This document shows positions 53,585-61,380 of a DNA stretch of 64,000 nucleotides, piece after piece (the stretch's first letter is position 1; every line of letters begins with the position of its first letter). The stretch lies in assembly GCA_039586035.1 (NCBI GenBank), contig JBDHLD010000003.1:1-64000 (forward strand), given 5' to 3'. Below the pieces are notes generated by a model that saw only the letters and a program-made list of their open reading frames with translations, made no database searches and was not told where the DNA came from. The position numbers and the translations under genes were made by a program. The stretch is from JBDHHQ01 sp039586035. Lineage in GTDB: Bacteria; Gemmatimonadota; Gemmatimonadetes; Longimicrobiales; Gaopeijiaceae.

Positions 53585-54595
53585 GTGGCGCGCGCGGATC
53601 TAGCTTTGCGCATCGCGCTCGACGCCATGGGTACGGACGGGGCGCCTGCGCCTGAAGTGGCGGGCGCCCTGTCTGCCCTCGCATCCGACCCCGAGCTACG
53701 GGTCGTTCTCGTAGGCGACGAGCCGGCCGTGCGCGCAGAGCTCGACCTCCATCCCGAGGCACCGGCCCATCGCCTGGCCGTGAAGCACGCACCCGAGCGA
53801 GTTCTTACCGGCGAGGCCCCTGCGGCCAGCGTTCGGCGCAAGCCGAATTCCTCTATCATGGTGGGCCTTCGACTCCAGAGAGAGGGAGGGGCGGACGCGT
53901 TCGTGAGCGCGGGCTCGACCGGAGCGGTCATGGCGGCCTCGGTGCTGGTCCTGCGGCCGCTGCCCGGCGTCCAGCGCCCCGCCATCGGGATCCTGCTCCC
54001 GACGGCCACGGAGCCGGTTCTCATGCTCGACGCGGGCGCCAACGTCGACTGCAAGCCGCACCAGCTCCTTCAATTCGCCCACGTGGGCCACATCTACGCC
54101 CAGGACCTGATGGGCCGGGCTACGCCGAGGGTAGGTCTTCTGAACATCGGCGAGGAGGAGGGCAAGGGGAATGAGGCAACGGCCGGAGCACATGCCCTCC
54201 TGGCGGAGAGCGACCTGAACTTCATCGGGAACGTGGAGGGCCGTGAGATCATCAAGGGCAGCCTCGACGTCCTGGTCTGCGACGGCTTCGTCGGAAACAC
54301 CTTGCTGAAGTTCTACGAGTCCATGGCCGAGTTCGTGGTCGCGCTGCTCCAGCGGGAAATGTCACACTCGACCGAACAGCTGAATTTCGCGGAGATCTTC
54401 CAGGTGCTGGACTACGCCGAGTACGGCGGCGCACCTCTCCTCGGGGTCAACGGTGTGTCCATCATCTGCCACGGGGAATCGCCGCCGAAGGCCATCCACA
54501 ACGCCCTGGGGGTTGCGGCGAGAGCGATACGGTCCAACATGGTGTCGCACATCGAGAGGGAGCTTTCCCAGCTCGTCGCCTCGCTGGAGGCCTGA
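53585..54595 (+). CDS. plsX: Phosphate acyltransferase PlsX, 336 aa
   Basis: Makes acyl-phosphate from acyl-ACP for phospholipid synthesis. LRIALDAMGTDGAPAPEVAG (the common form has A-M-G-G-D), KPNSSIMVGLRLQREGGADA, FVSAGSTGAVMAASVLVLRP, MLDAGANVDCKPHQLLQFAH, VGLLNIGEEEGKGNEATAGA, FIGNVEGREIIKGSLDVLVC and DGFVGNTLLKFYE are the diagnostic blocks. The start is GTG 53585; an overlapping ATG nearby (53576) is out of frame. The stop codon is immediately followed by the fabH ATG. Confidence 0.94.
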   Translation: MARADLALRIALDAMGTDGAPAPEVAGALSALASDPELRVVLVGDEPAVRAELDLHPEAPAHRLAVKHAPERVLTGEAPAASVRRKPNSSIMVGLRLQREGGADAFVSAGSTGAVMAASVLVLRPLPGVQRPAIGILLPTATEPVLMLDAGANVDCKPHQLLQFAHVGHIYAQDLMGRATPRVGLLNIGEEEGKGNEATAGAHALLAESDLNFIGNVEGREIIKGSLDVLVCDGFVGNTLLKFYESMAEFVVALLQREMSHSTEQLNFAEIFQVLDYAEYGGAPLLGVNGVSIICHGESPPKAIHNALGVAARAIRSNMVSHIERELSQLVASLEA

Positions 54596-55588
54596 ATGAA
54601 GACGCCCAAGCCGTCGGTCGAGATCGCTGCTACAGGCAGGTTCCTACCCGATCGGGTCCTCACGAACGAGGATCTGGAAGAGTTGGTGGACACCTCCGAC
54701 TCGTGGATTCGGGAGCGCACCGGGATCCGGGAGCGGCGGATCGCCGCCGACGACATGCTCACGGCCGACATGGGTACCGAGGCCGCGAGAATCGCTATGC
54801 AGCGCGCCGGCATCGAGGCGGGAGAAGTCGACCTCATCGTGGTGTCCACCGCCACGCCGGACCGGTGGCTGCCGTCCACGGCGTGTGACATCCAGGCGCG
54901 CCTGGGCGCCCTCAACGCGCTGGCGTTCGACCTCCACGCCGCCTGCACGGGATGGCTGTACGGCATCTCCATGGCAGAAGGGTATCTCGCGAGCGGTCGG
55001 GGTGAGATCGCGCTCGTGATCGCGGCGGAGAAGATGAGCTCGATCATCGACTGGGCGGATCGCTCCACCTGCGTCCTCTTCGGGGACGGCAGTGGGGCGG
55101 CGGTCGTCCGCCGGGCGTCCAACGGCCGGGGGATCCTCTCGAGCCATCTCCGATCGGACGGCAACCTGGCTCACCTGCTGCACCGTCCGGCAGGGGGGGC
55201 GGCAAGACCCATCGACGATGGCGTTCTCGCCGCTGGCGATCACCTGGTGAGGATGGCCGGTCGGGAGGTGTTCAAGAACGCCGTTCGGAATATGGCCGAA
55301 GCCTGTGACCAGGCGCTCCGAAGCTCTGGGCTGACCGCGGCGGACGTCGACCTTCTCGTGCCCCACCAGGCCAACATCCGCATCATCGAGGCGACAGCCA
55401 AGTATGCCGGCGTCTCCATGGACCGGGTCTTCGTGAACGTGCAGAAGTACGGCAACATGAGCTCCGCCACGGTTCCCGTAGCGCTCGATGAAGCTCAGGA
55501 GCAAGGTCTCCTGCGTCCCGGCTCCACAGTCCTCACGGCGGCGTTCGGCGCTGGCCTGACGTGGGGTTCCACCGCCATTCGCTGGTAG
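54596..55588 (+). CDS. fabH: 3-oxoacyl-ACP synthase III (FabH), 330 aa
   Basis: Starts fatty acid synthesis by condensing acetyl-CoA with malonyl-ACP. TSDSWIRERTGIRERRIAAD, AFDLHAACTGWLYGISMAEG (catalytic Cys), GDGSGAAVVRR, LVPHQANIRIIEATAKYAGV (catalytic His) and NVQKYGNMSSATVPVALDEA (Asn of the triad; Lys-Tyr-Gly-Asn) are all intact. ATG directly abuts the plsX stop. Normal length. Confidence 0.96.
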   Translation: MKTPKPSVEIAATGRFLPDRVLTNEDLEELVDTSDSWIRERTGIRERRIAADDMLTADMGTEAARIAMQRAGIEAGEVDLIVVSTATPDRWLPSTACDIQARLGALNALAFDLHAACTGWLYGISMAEGYLASGRGEIALVIAAEKMSSIIDWADRSTCVLFGDGSGAAVVRRASNGRGILSSHLRSDGNLAHLLHRPAGGAARPIDDGVLAAGDHLVRMAGREVFKNAVRNMAEACDQALRSSGLTAADVDLLVPHQANIRIIEATAKYAGVSMDRVFVNVQKYGNMSSATVPVALDEAQEQGLLRPGSTVLTAAFGAGLTWGSTAIRW

Positions 55589-55612
55589 GTCCGGAGCAAG
55601 GAGCTCGCACCC

Positions 55613-56539
55613 ATGTCTTTGGCACTTCTCTTTCCGGGGCAGGGATCCCAGCAGGTAGGCATGGGACGCGCCCTGGCGGCCGCGTTCCCGGAGGCTGCCC
55701 GCATCTTCGACGAGGCAGACGAAGCCCTGGGGTTTTCCCTTTCGACTCTGGCTTGGGACGGCGATGAAGCCGAGCTCACGCAGACGAAGAACGCTCAGCC
55801 GGCTTTGCTCACGCATTCGGTGGCGGTGCTCACCACGGTGCAAGACCGGATCGGCCCGGTGGCCTACGCCGCGGGCCACTCCCTGGGAGAGTATTCGGCG
55901 TTGGTGGCTGCCGGCGTGCTGGAGTTCGCCGACGCCGTCCGCGCCGTGCGCCTCCGCGGTGAGCTGATGTTCGCCTCCGGCGAAGAGCGTCCCGGAACCA
56001 TGGCCGCGATTCTCGGTCTGGCGGACCAGGCCGCGGAGGAAGTCTGCGTGCGGGCGAGCCGGAAATCGGGAGGGATCTGCGTGCCGGCCAACTTCAACTC
56101 GAGGGGCCAGGTGGTCCTCAGCGGCGACCTCGAAGGCGTCGACTGCGGCATGACCCTGGCACGGGAAGCGGGAGCGAAAAGAGCGATCCCGCTGAACGTT
56201 TCGGGGGCCTTCCATTCACCGCTCATGGCGCCGGCGGAGGAGGGTCTCGGGGCACATCTCGCGGCGCTGGAATTCCGTGATCCCGCTCACCCCATCGTAT
56301 CCAACGTGACCGCCGAGGCCGTTACGACTGGCGCGGACGCTCGGGCACTGCTCATCCGCCAGCTGACGTCTCCCGTGCGATGGTCGGCGTCCATCGCCAG
56401 CATGGTGGACGCCGGCGTCGACCGTTTCCTCGAGTTGGGGCCGGGCTCGGTCCTGTGCGGCCTCAACCGTCGCAACGCGAAGGGACTTTCATGCACGTCC
56501 GTCGGCACGCCCGACGACGTCGAGGCTCTGGGAGGGTGA
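55613..56539 (+). CDS. fabD: Malonyl-CoA:ACP transacylase, 308 aa
   Basis: Loads malonate onto ACP. LALLFPGQGSQQVGMGRALA is the N-terminal signature, YAAGHSLGEYSALVAAGVLE has the catalytic Ser in G-H-S-L-G-E, and VSGAFHSPLMAPAEEGL carries the catalytic His. VSNVTAEAVTTGADARALLI and GPGSVLCGLNRR close the fold. It lies 24 bases after fabH and 4 bases before the fabG start. Confidence 0.96.
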   Translation: MSLALLFPGQGSQQVGMGRALAAAFPEAARIFDEADEALGFSLSTLAWDGDEAELTQTKNAQPALLTHSVAVLTTVQDRIGPVAYAAGHSLGEYSALVAAGVLEFADAVRAVRLRGELMFASGEERPGTMAAILGLADQAAEEVCVRASRKSGGICVPANFNSRGQVVLSGDLEGVDCGMTLAREAGAKRAIPLNVSGAFHSPLMAPAEEGLGAHLAALEFRDPAHPIVSNVTAEAVTTGADARALLIRQLTSPVRWSASIASMVDAGVDRFLELGPGSVLCGLNRRNAKGLSCTSVGTPDDVEALGG

Positions 56540-56543
56540 AGGC

Positions 56544-57305
56544 GTGAATGTAGGCGAGGGCGGGGGACTGGAGCCCCTGGGCGGCCGAACGGCCGTGGTG
56601 ACGGGCGGCTCGCGGGGCATTGGTCTGGCGGTGAGTCGAGTGCTCGCGGGCGCGGGGGCCAGGGTGGCGGTCGTCGCTCGAAACGGGGAGCGCGCGGCCG
56701 GCGTGGCCGGCGAACTCCCGGGCGACGGGCACCGGGGCTACGCGTGTGACGTGGCCGACGCCCAGGGAGTGCGGGAATTGGTCGCCGCCATCGAGAGCGA
56801 CCTTGGGCCGGTGGCTATCCTGGTGAACAATGCCGGCATCACGCGCGACAACGTCTTGCCTCGTCTGAAGGATGAAGACTGGGATGAGGTCATCAATGTC
56901 AACTTGAAGGGCGCCTTCAACTTGATCAGAGCTGTCGCGCGGGGCATGATGAAGCGAAGAGACGGCGTGATCATCAACGTCACGTCGGTCGTGGGCCTCA
57001 TGGGGAACGCTGGGCAGTCCAACTATGCCGCCTCCAAGGCGGGCTTGGTGGGGCTCACCAAGAGCGTGGCGCGTGAGCTGGCTTCCCGGGGCGTTCGCTG
57101 CAACGCGGTTGCGCCCGGCTTCATCAACACCGATATGACCGCGGAGCTGCCCGAAAAGGCGGTGGCGGAGCTCGCCGGCAGGATCCCGCTGGGTCGCCTC
57201 GGCGAGCCTGAGGATGTAGCTCATCTGGTGCGCTTTCTCGCGGGACCCGAAGCTCACTACATTACCGGCCAGGTCGTCACCGTGGACGGCGGCATGGTCA
57301 TGTAG
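56544..57305 (+). CDS. fabG: 3-oxoacyl-ACP reductase (FabG), 253 aa
   Basis: NADPH-dependent SDR reducing 3-oxoacyl-ACP. TAVVTGGSRGIGLAVSRVLA (cofactor glycines), VVARNGERA, LVNNAGITRDNVLPRLKDED, INVTSVVGLMGNAGQSNYAA (Ser and Tyr) with SKAGLVGLTKSVARELASRG (Lys), and APGFINTDMTAELPEKAV are present; the tetrad N-S-Y-K is complete. The GTG start at 56544 is 4 bases after fabD, with GAGGGTGAAGG ahead of it. The long T-R-D-N-V motif is typical of FabG rather than other SDRs. Confidence 0.95.
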   Translation: MNVGEGGGLEPLGGRTAVVTGGSRGIGLAVSRVLAGAGARVAVVARNGERAAGVAGELPGDGHRGYACDVADAQGVRELVAAIESDLGPVAILVNNAGITRDNVLPRLKDEDWDEVINVNLKGAFNLIRAVARGMMKRRDGVIINVTSVVGLMGNAGQSNYAASKAGLVGLTKSVARELASRGVRCNAVAPGFINTDMTAELPEKAVAELAGRIPLGRLGEPEDVAHLVRFLAGPEAHYITGQVVTVDGGMVM

Positions 57306-57366
57306 GCCAGCGCGTCGAGCAGACGTCGAACGATAGACTCACACACACCACCCAAGAGGGGGGAAA

Positions 57367-57609
57367 ATGGCGGACAGTATCGAGGCCAAGGTCAAGGAGA
57401 TTATCATCAACGAGCTGGGTGTCGAGGCCGAGAAGGTTACGGCCGAGGCCTCGTTCGTGGAGGACCTGGGGGCCGACTCGCTGGACACGGTCGAACTCGT
57501 CATGGCGTTCGAAGAGGAGTTCGGGCTCGATATCCCGGACGAAGACGCCGAGCAGATGCGAACCGTCGGCGACGCCGTGAAGTACCTCGAGAGCCACGGC
57601 GAGGGTTGA
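57367..57609 (+). CDS. acpP: Acyl carrier protein, 80 aa
   Basis: Carrier of growing acyl chains on a phosphopantetheine arm. Acidic helical protein with GADSLDTVELVMAFEEEFGL; Ser38 in D-S-L is the attachment site. Ends ADAEQMRT-like loop (DEDAEQMRTVGDAVKYLESH). A very strong purine-rich ribosome binding site (GAGGGGGGAAAA) suits its high demand. Standard position between fabG and fabF. Confidence 0.97.
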   Translation: MADSIEAKVKEIIINELGVEAEKVTAEASFVEDLGADSLDTVELVMAFEEEFGLDIPDEDAEQMRTVGDAVKYLESHGEG

Positions 57610-57645
57610 GCCGAGGGGGGCGCACCGCCTTCGCTCCGAGGTTCC

Positions 57646-58914
57646 ATGAGTAGCAGCGCGAACGGCCGCAGACGCGTGGTCATCACCGGTCTCGGCATGA
57701 TCAGTCCGGTCGGCAACGACGTGGCAACGAGCTGGGAACGGCTTCTTGCCGGTACCAGTGGTGCCAGCACCATCACACAGTTCGAGGCAACGGAGGCGTT
57801 CGCTACGCGCATCGCCTGCGAAGTCAAGGATTTCGACCCCTCTCACGTCCTCGACCGCAAAGAGGCCCGACGCTACGACCGGTTCGCCCAGTTCGCCCTC
57901 GTCGTGGCCGATGAGGCCATGCGGAGCGCCGGTCTCGTCGACGTGGAGGACGACGTCGAGCCGGAGCGTTTCGGGGTGATCTTCGGCAGCGGCATCGGAG
58001 GCATCGCCACGTTCGAGGAGCAGAGCCGGACGCTCATCGAACGTGGACCCGGTCGGGTGAGCCCTTTCTTCGTGCCGATGTTCATTCCCGACATCGCGGC
58101 GGGGCTGATCTCCATCCGCTATGGGGCCATGGGGGCCAACTTCGCCACGGTTTCCGCGTGCTCCTCGAGCGCCCACGCCATCGGCGAGGCGACTCGGACC
58201 ATCGAACGGGGAGACGCTGACCGGATGATCGCGGGCGGAGCCGAAGCAACCATCACGCCGCTGACGATCGCCGGTTTTTCTTCGATGAAGGCCATGTCGA
58301 CTCGCAATGACGATCCTCCGGCTGCCAGCCGGCCGTTCGACGCGGGCCGCGACGGCTTCGTGATCGGGGAAGGCGCCGGTGCTCTGATCCTGGAGTCGCT
58401 GGAGCATGCGCAAGGCCGCGGCGCCGAGATCCTCGGCGAGATCGTGGGCTACGGCCTGTCCGCGGACGCATACCACATCACGTCGCCGCACCCCGAGGGC
58501 AAGGGGGCCCAACACGCCATGCGGATGGCGCTGGACGACGCGCGAGCCGTACCCGAGGAAGTGGACTACATCAATGCCCACGGGACCTCGACGCAGCAGA
58601 ATGACGCCCGGGAGACCGCCGCCATCCGGTCGGTCTTCGGGGCTTCGGCCGACGGGTTGGTGGTGGGGTCCACCAAGTCCATGACGGGCCATCTTCTGGG
58701 GGCGGCGGGCGCCGTGGAGGCCGTCGTCTCGGCCCTCGCTTGCCGGGAAGGCAAGATTCCTCCAACCATCAACTTCAGTGAGGCCGACCCGGACTGCGAT
58801 TTGGACTACGCCCACCACGGCATGGTGGAGCGGCCCGTACGGCTCGCGCTGTCTAACTCGTTCGGATTCGGCGGGCACAACGTGTGTCTCGCCATACGGC
58901 GCTGGGAAGCCTGA
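57646..58914 (+). CDS. fabF: 3-oxoacyl-ACP synthase II (FabF), 422 aa
   Basis: Elongating condensing enzyme. RRVVITGLGMISPVGNDVAT, GSGIGGIATFEEQSRTLIER, FATVSACSSSAHAIGEATRT (catalytic Cys), EVDYINAHGTSTQQNDARET (first His), VGSTKSMTGHLLGAAGAVEA (Lys and second His) and SNSFGFGGHNVCLAIRRWE are intact, so the C-H-H triad is complete. Slightly longer than E. coli FabF. Followed 21 bases later by ispF instead of rnc, which takes this place in many genomes. Confidence 0.96.
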   Translation: MSSSANGRRRVVITGLGMISPVGNDVATSWERLLAGTSGASTITQFEATEAFATRIACEVKDFDPSHVLDRKEARRYDRFAQFALVVADEAMRSAGLVDVEDDVEPERFGVIFGSGIGGIATFEEQSRTLIERGPGRVSPFFVPMFIPDIAAGLISIRYGAMGANFATVSACSSSAHAIGEATRTIERGDADRMIAGGAEATITPLTIAGFSSMKAMSTRNDDPPAASRPFDAGRDGFVIGEGAGALILESLEHAQGRGAEILGEIVGYGLSADAYHITSPHPEGKGAQHAMRMALDDARAVPEEVDYINAHGTSTQQNDARETAAIRSVFGASADGLVVGSTKSMTGHLLGAAGAVEAVVSALACREGKIPPTINFSEADPDCDLDYAHHGMVERPVRLALSNSFGFGGHNVCLAIRRWEA

Positions 58915-58935
58915 GGCACCGGGAGGCGCAAGGGT

Positions 58936-59457
58936 ATGAGGATCGGGACCGGATACGATTCGCACCGCTTCGAGGAGGGTCGTCCCTTGATCCTGGGCGG
59001 CATCGAGATCCCCGACCATCCGGGCCTCAAGGGGCATTCGGATGGCGATGCTGTCTCCCATGCCATCCTGGACGCTCTGCTCGGCGCCGCGGCGGCCGGC
59101 AGCATCGGTGACCTTTTCCCGTCGAGTCAGGATCGGTGGAAGGACGCCAACTCCATCGAGCTGCTTCGCCGGGCCGTCGGGTTCCTCCGGAGCAGGAACT
59201 ACGAGGTCGTCAACGTCGACGTCACCGTGATCTGCGAAGCGCCGCGCATCGGGCCCTTCGCGCTACACATGCGAGAGAAGCTGGGACGAGTCCTGGGTGT
59301 AGGCGCCGCCCATGTGTCGGTCAAAGGGAAGAGCAACGACGGCCTGGGCTGGACGGGCGCGGGGGAGGGCTTGGCCGTCCACGCCGTGGCGCTGATCCGA
59401 TCGCTCGGCGAGACCCACCGGGAGGGCGAGCAGCGCGAGACGAGCTTCCTGCTCTAG
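58936..59457 (+). CDS. ispF: 2-C-methyl-D-erythritol 2,4-cyclodiphosphate synthase, 173 aa
   Basis: Fifth step of the non-mevalonate isoprenoid pathway, releasing CMP. RIGTGYDSHRFEEGRPLILG (metal Asp and His), GLKGHSDGDAVSHAILDALL, DLFPSSQDRWKDANSIELLR, NVDVTVICEAPRIGPFALHM and KGKSNDGLGWTGAGEGLAVH are family blocks. About 15 residues longer than usual at the C-terminus (REGEQRETSFLL). The TAG stop lies within the CTAG end of the 168-bp palindromic repeat, so the present C-terminus may have been set by that insertion. Confidence 0.93.
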   Translation: MRIGTGYDSHRFEEGRPLILGGIEIPDHPGLKGHSDGDAVSHAILDALLGAAAAGSIGDLFPSSQDRWKDANSIELLRRAVGFLRSRNYEVVNVDVTVICEAPRIGPFALHMREKLGRVLGVGAAHVSVKGKSNDGLGWTGAGEGLAVHAVALIRSLGETHREGEQRETSFLL

Positions 59458-59621
59458 TGTGGTGATGCGGAAGTGTGGTAGCTACCGAGAGGGCCGATGC
59501 GCCCGAACCGGGCAAGGCGCGGAGACGAGGAATAGCAGCGCTATTGGGAGGAACCGCAACGCCGCCGGGCGGGATGCAGCGGCTCTCGAATAGCATCACG
59601 ACTTTTACAGCACCAGACTAG
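59454..59621. repeat. 168-bp imperfect palindromic repeat with terminal inverted repeats (MITE-like)
   Basis: The left end CTAGTGTGGTGATGCGGAAG and the reverse complement of the right end, CTAGTCTGGTGCTGTAAAAG, match over about 35 bases with few differences. The midpoint (59537-59538) coincides with an inner palindrome AATAGC-AGC-GCTATT (59531-59545), and the arms between are also roughly complementary (CGAGAG at 59496-59501 against CTCTCG at 59583-59588). The whole element can therefore fold into one long hairpin. No protein is encoded; a short minus-strand frame is a by-product. CTAG at both ends may be part of the repeat or a target duplication. It begins inside the ispF stop codon and separates ispF from the DedA gene. 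Confidence 0.65.
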
Positions 59622-59662
59622 CTCTCAGGGGAGCCGTTGCGGAGGTCGGCGCTCGGTCGTAC

Positions 59663-60307
59663 ATGGATCCGATCATCCAATTCTTCGATGGCCTTCCCCA
59701 GGCCTTGGTATACGCGCTTCTGGGGCTCGGGGCCGCCCTCGAAAACGTCTTTCCGCCGATCCCGGCCGACACCTTCGTGCTGCTCGGAGGCTTCCTCGCC
59801 TCGGCAGGAGCCGGCGATCCCCGTTGGGTCTTCATCGCGACGTGGACCGCCAATGTGGGCAGCGCCCTGGTCGTCTATCGTCTGGGCCACGTGTACGGCC
59901 GACCCTTCTTCGAGCACGGGTGGGGGAAGCGGCTCCTGAGCGGTCGCCAGCTCTCTCTGCTCGGTGACTTCTACGCCCGCTGGGGCCTGTTCGCCATCTT
60001 CTTCACGCGCTTCCTTCCCGGTTTCCGGGCCGTCGTGCCGGTCTTCGCCGGCGTCACGCACCGGCGCTTTCTGGAAGTCGCGCCGCCGTTGGCCATCGCC
60101 TCCGCGATCTGGTACGGTGCCCTCGTTTGGCTGGGGGCAGTGACCGAGCAGAATCTCGACGCCATCATAGAATGGCTGTCGGGGGTGAACCGAATACTGC
60201 TCGCGGTCGCGCTGACCCTGGGAGTCCTCGTGGCGTGGGCCTGGCACCGGACCCGACACCACCGCGACGACCATGGCGGCGGGACGGGGCGGGAAGGGGA
60301 GCCGTGA
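59663..60307 (+). CDS. DedA/SNARE-associated family membrane protein, 214 aa
   Basis: DedA-type inner-membrane protein, a family linked to undecaprenyl-phosphate and phospholipid translocation. ENVFPPIPADTFVLLGGFLA is the E-x3-P-x-P-x-E/D-type re-entrant motif. Then WTANVGSALVVYRLGHVYGR, FYARWGLFAIFFTRFLPGFR (the conserved F-x-R-F-x-P-G-x-R signature) and FAGVTHRRFLEVAPPLAIAS. About five hydrophobic segments with a His/Arg-rich C-terminal tail. No ribosome binding site is obvious; the gene begins 42 bases after the palindromic repeat. Its stop overlaps xerD by 4 bases. Confidence 0.9.
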   Translation: MDPIIQFFDGLPQALVYALLGLGAALENVFPPIPADTFVLLGGFLASAGAGDPRWVFIATWTANVGSALVVYRLGHVYGRPFFEHGWGKRLLSGRQLSLLGDFYARWGLFAIFFTRFLPGFRAVVPVFAGVTHRRFLEVAPPLAIASAIWYGALVWLGAVTEQNLDAIIEWLSGVNRILLAVALTLGVLVAWAWHRTRHHRDDHGGGTGREGEP

Positions 60308-61203
60308 GCGTCCCCCTCCCCTTTCGCATGGAGCAGTTCCTCGACTTTCTCGCTTTCGAGCGAGGTCTGTCCGACCGGACCCTGAGGGCGTATGGCAGGG
60401 ACGTGGAGCGCTTGATCGCCTTCGGCCAGGGCCGGGGAGCCCAGGGTCCCGGAGATCTCTCCCCGACGGACCTCCAGGAGTTCATGTACCACCTGAAGGA
60501 CTCCGGCCTGGCGCCCGCCAGCATCCGGCGGGCTCAATCCTCGCTGCGCAGCTACTTCGGCTTCCTTCTCCAGGAAGGCGCGCTCGAAGCCGATCCCTCG
60601 GACCGTCTCGAGGCGCCGAGGGCCTGGCGGCGGCTGCCGGACGTCCTGTCCGTGGAGGAGGTCCTGGCGCTGCTCGAGGGCCCCGACGCCGCAAAGACGC
60701 TGTATTGGCGCGATCGGGCCATTCTGGAGTTTCTCTACGCGACGGGGGTACGCGTCTCCGAGCTTGTGGATCTGGGCCTCGTCGACGTGGACCTCGCAGA
60801 AGCCGTGTGCGTCGTCTTCGGCAAGGGATCGAAAGAGCGGATCGTGCCGGTGGGGCGTGCCGCTCGGGACGCGATGGGTACGTATCTCCGAGAGGTGCGC
60901 CCCGACCTGGACCGGGGGCGCGGTCAGGGCAGGGCGTTTCTGAGCGGTCGGGGTCGACCGCTGTCCCGCATGTCGGTGTGGACGATCGTCCGTCAAGCAG
61001 CCCAGCGGGCCGGGATCGGCAAGAAGGTGTCCCCTCACACCCTGCGTCACACCTTCGCCACACATTTGCTGGAGGGGGGCGCGGATCTGGCGGCGGTCCA
61101 GGAACTGCTGGGCCATGCGGACATCTCCACCACCCAGATCTATACCCATGTCGACCGGGAGTACCTCACCAGCGTCCATCGCAAGTACCACCCGAGGGCA
61201 TAG
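60304..61203 (+). CDS. xerD: Site-specific tyrosine recombinase XerD, 299 aa
   Basis: Resolves chromosome dimers at dif with XerC and FtsK. The N-terminal SAM-like core-binding domain shows FLDFLAFERGLSDRTLRAYG and SIRRAQSSLRSYFGFLLQEG. The catalytic domain holds ATGVRVSELVDL (Arg I), GKGSKERIVPVG (Lys), SPHTLRHTFATHLLEGGADL (His-x-x-Arg) and LGHADISTTQIYTHV (His and Tyr nucleophile). The closing Y-H-P-R-A matches XerD rather than XerC. It could also serve as a single XerH-like enzyme. GTG start overlaps the DedA stop. No integron or prophage features are nearby. Confidence 0.93.
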   Translation: MSVPLPFRMEQFLDFLAFERGLSDRTLRAYGRDVERLIAFGQGRGAQGPGDLSPTDLQEFMYHLKDSGLAPASIRRAQSSLRSYFGFLLQEGALEADPSDRLEAPRAWRRLPDVLSVEEVLALLEGPDAAKTLYWRDRAILEFLYATGVRVSELVDLGLVDVDLAEAVCVVFGKGSKERIVPVGRAARDAMGTYLREVRPDLDRGRGQGRAFLSGRGRPLSRMSVWTIVRQAAQRAGIGKKVSPHTLRHTFATHLLEGGADLAAVQELLGHADISTTQIYTHVDREYLTSVHRKYHPRA

Positions 61204-61314
61204 CGCGAGAGTCGCCGGAGGGAGGTTCCGATCGGCGGGTCGGCTCGTACCCGCTCCACCGGCACCGCCGAATCTTCGGCTCGGCAGCATGCACGCCGAG
61301 TCGATGCCACAAAG

Positions 61315-61350
61315 GACGGCGCCCCGAGGAGTGGTCCTCGGGGCGCCGTC
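61315..61350. terminator. Bidirectional terminator hairpin between xerD and the S41 protease gene
   Basis: GACGGCGCCCCGAGGA (61315-61330) pairs perfectly with TCCTCGGGGCGCCGTC (61335-61350) around a GTGG loop: a 16-bp stem. AAAG precedes it and GTCTCT follows. Located between convergent genes, so it can serve both. Confidence 0.75.
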
Positions 61351-61380
61351 GTCTCTGGGCGTGGAGCCAGCCGTCCGGGT

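Noticed and set aside
57298..59061. 587-codon minus-strand frame across acpP and fabF
   Set aside because: Antisense to two certain genes; composition is typical of a shadow frame.
59321..59599. 92-codon minus-strand frame in the palindromic repeat
   Set aside because: It begins within the repeat and runs antisense into ispF; it is explained by the repeat sequence.
60304..61203. The tyrosine recombinase as evidence of an integrative element
   Set aside because: Length, domain order and the C-terminal Y-H-P-R-A fit chromosomal XerD; no attachment repeats or cargo genes flank it.
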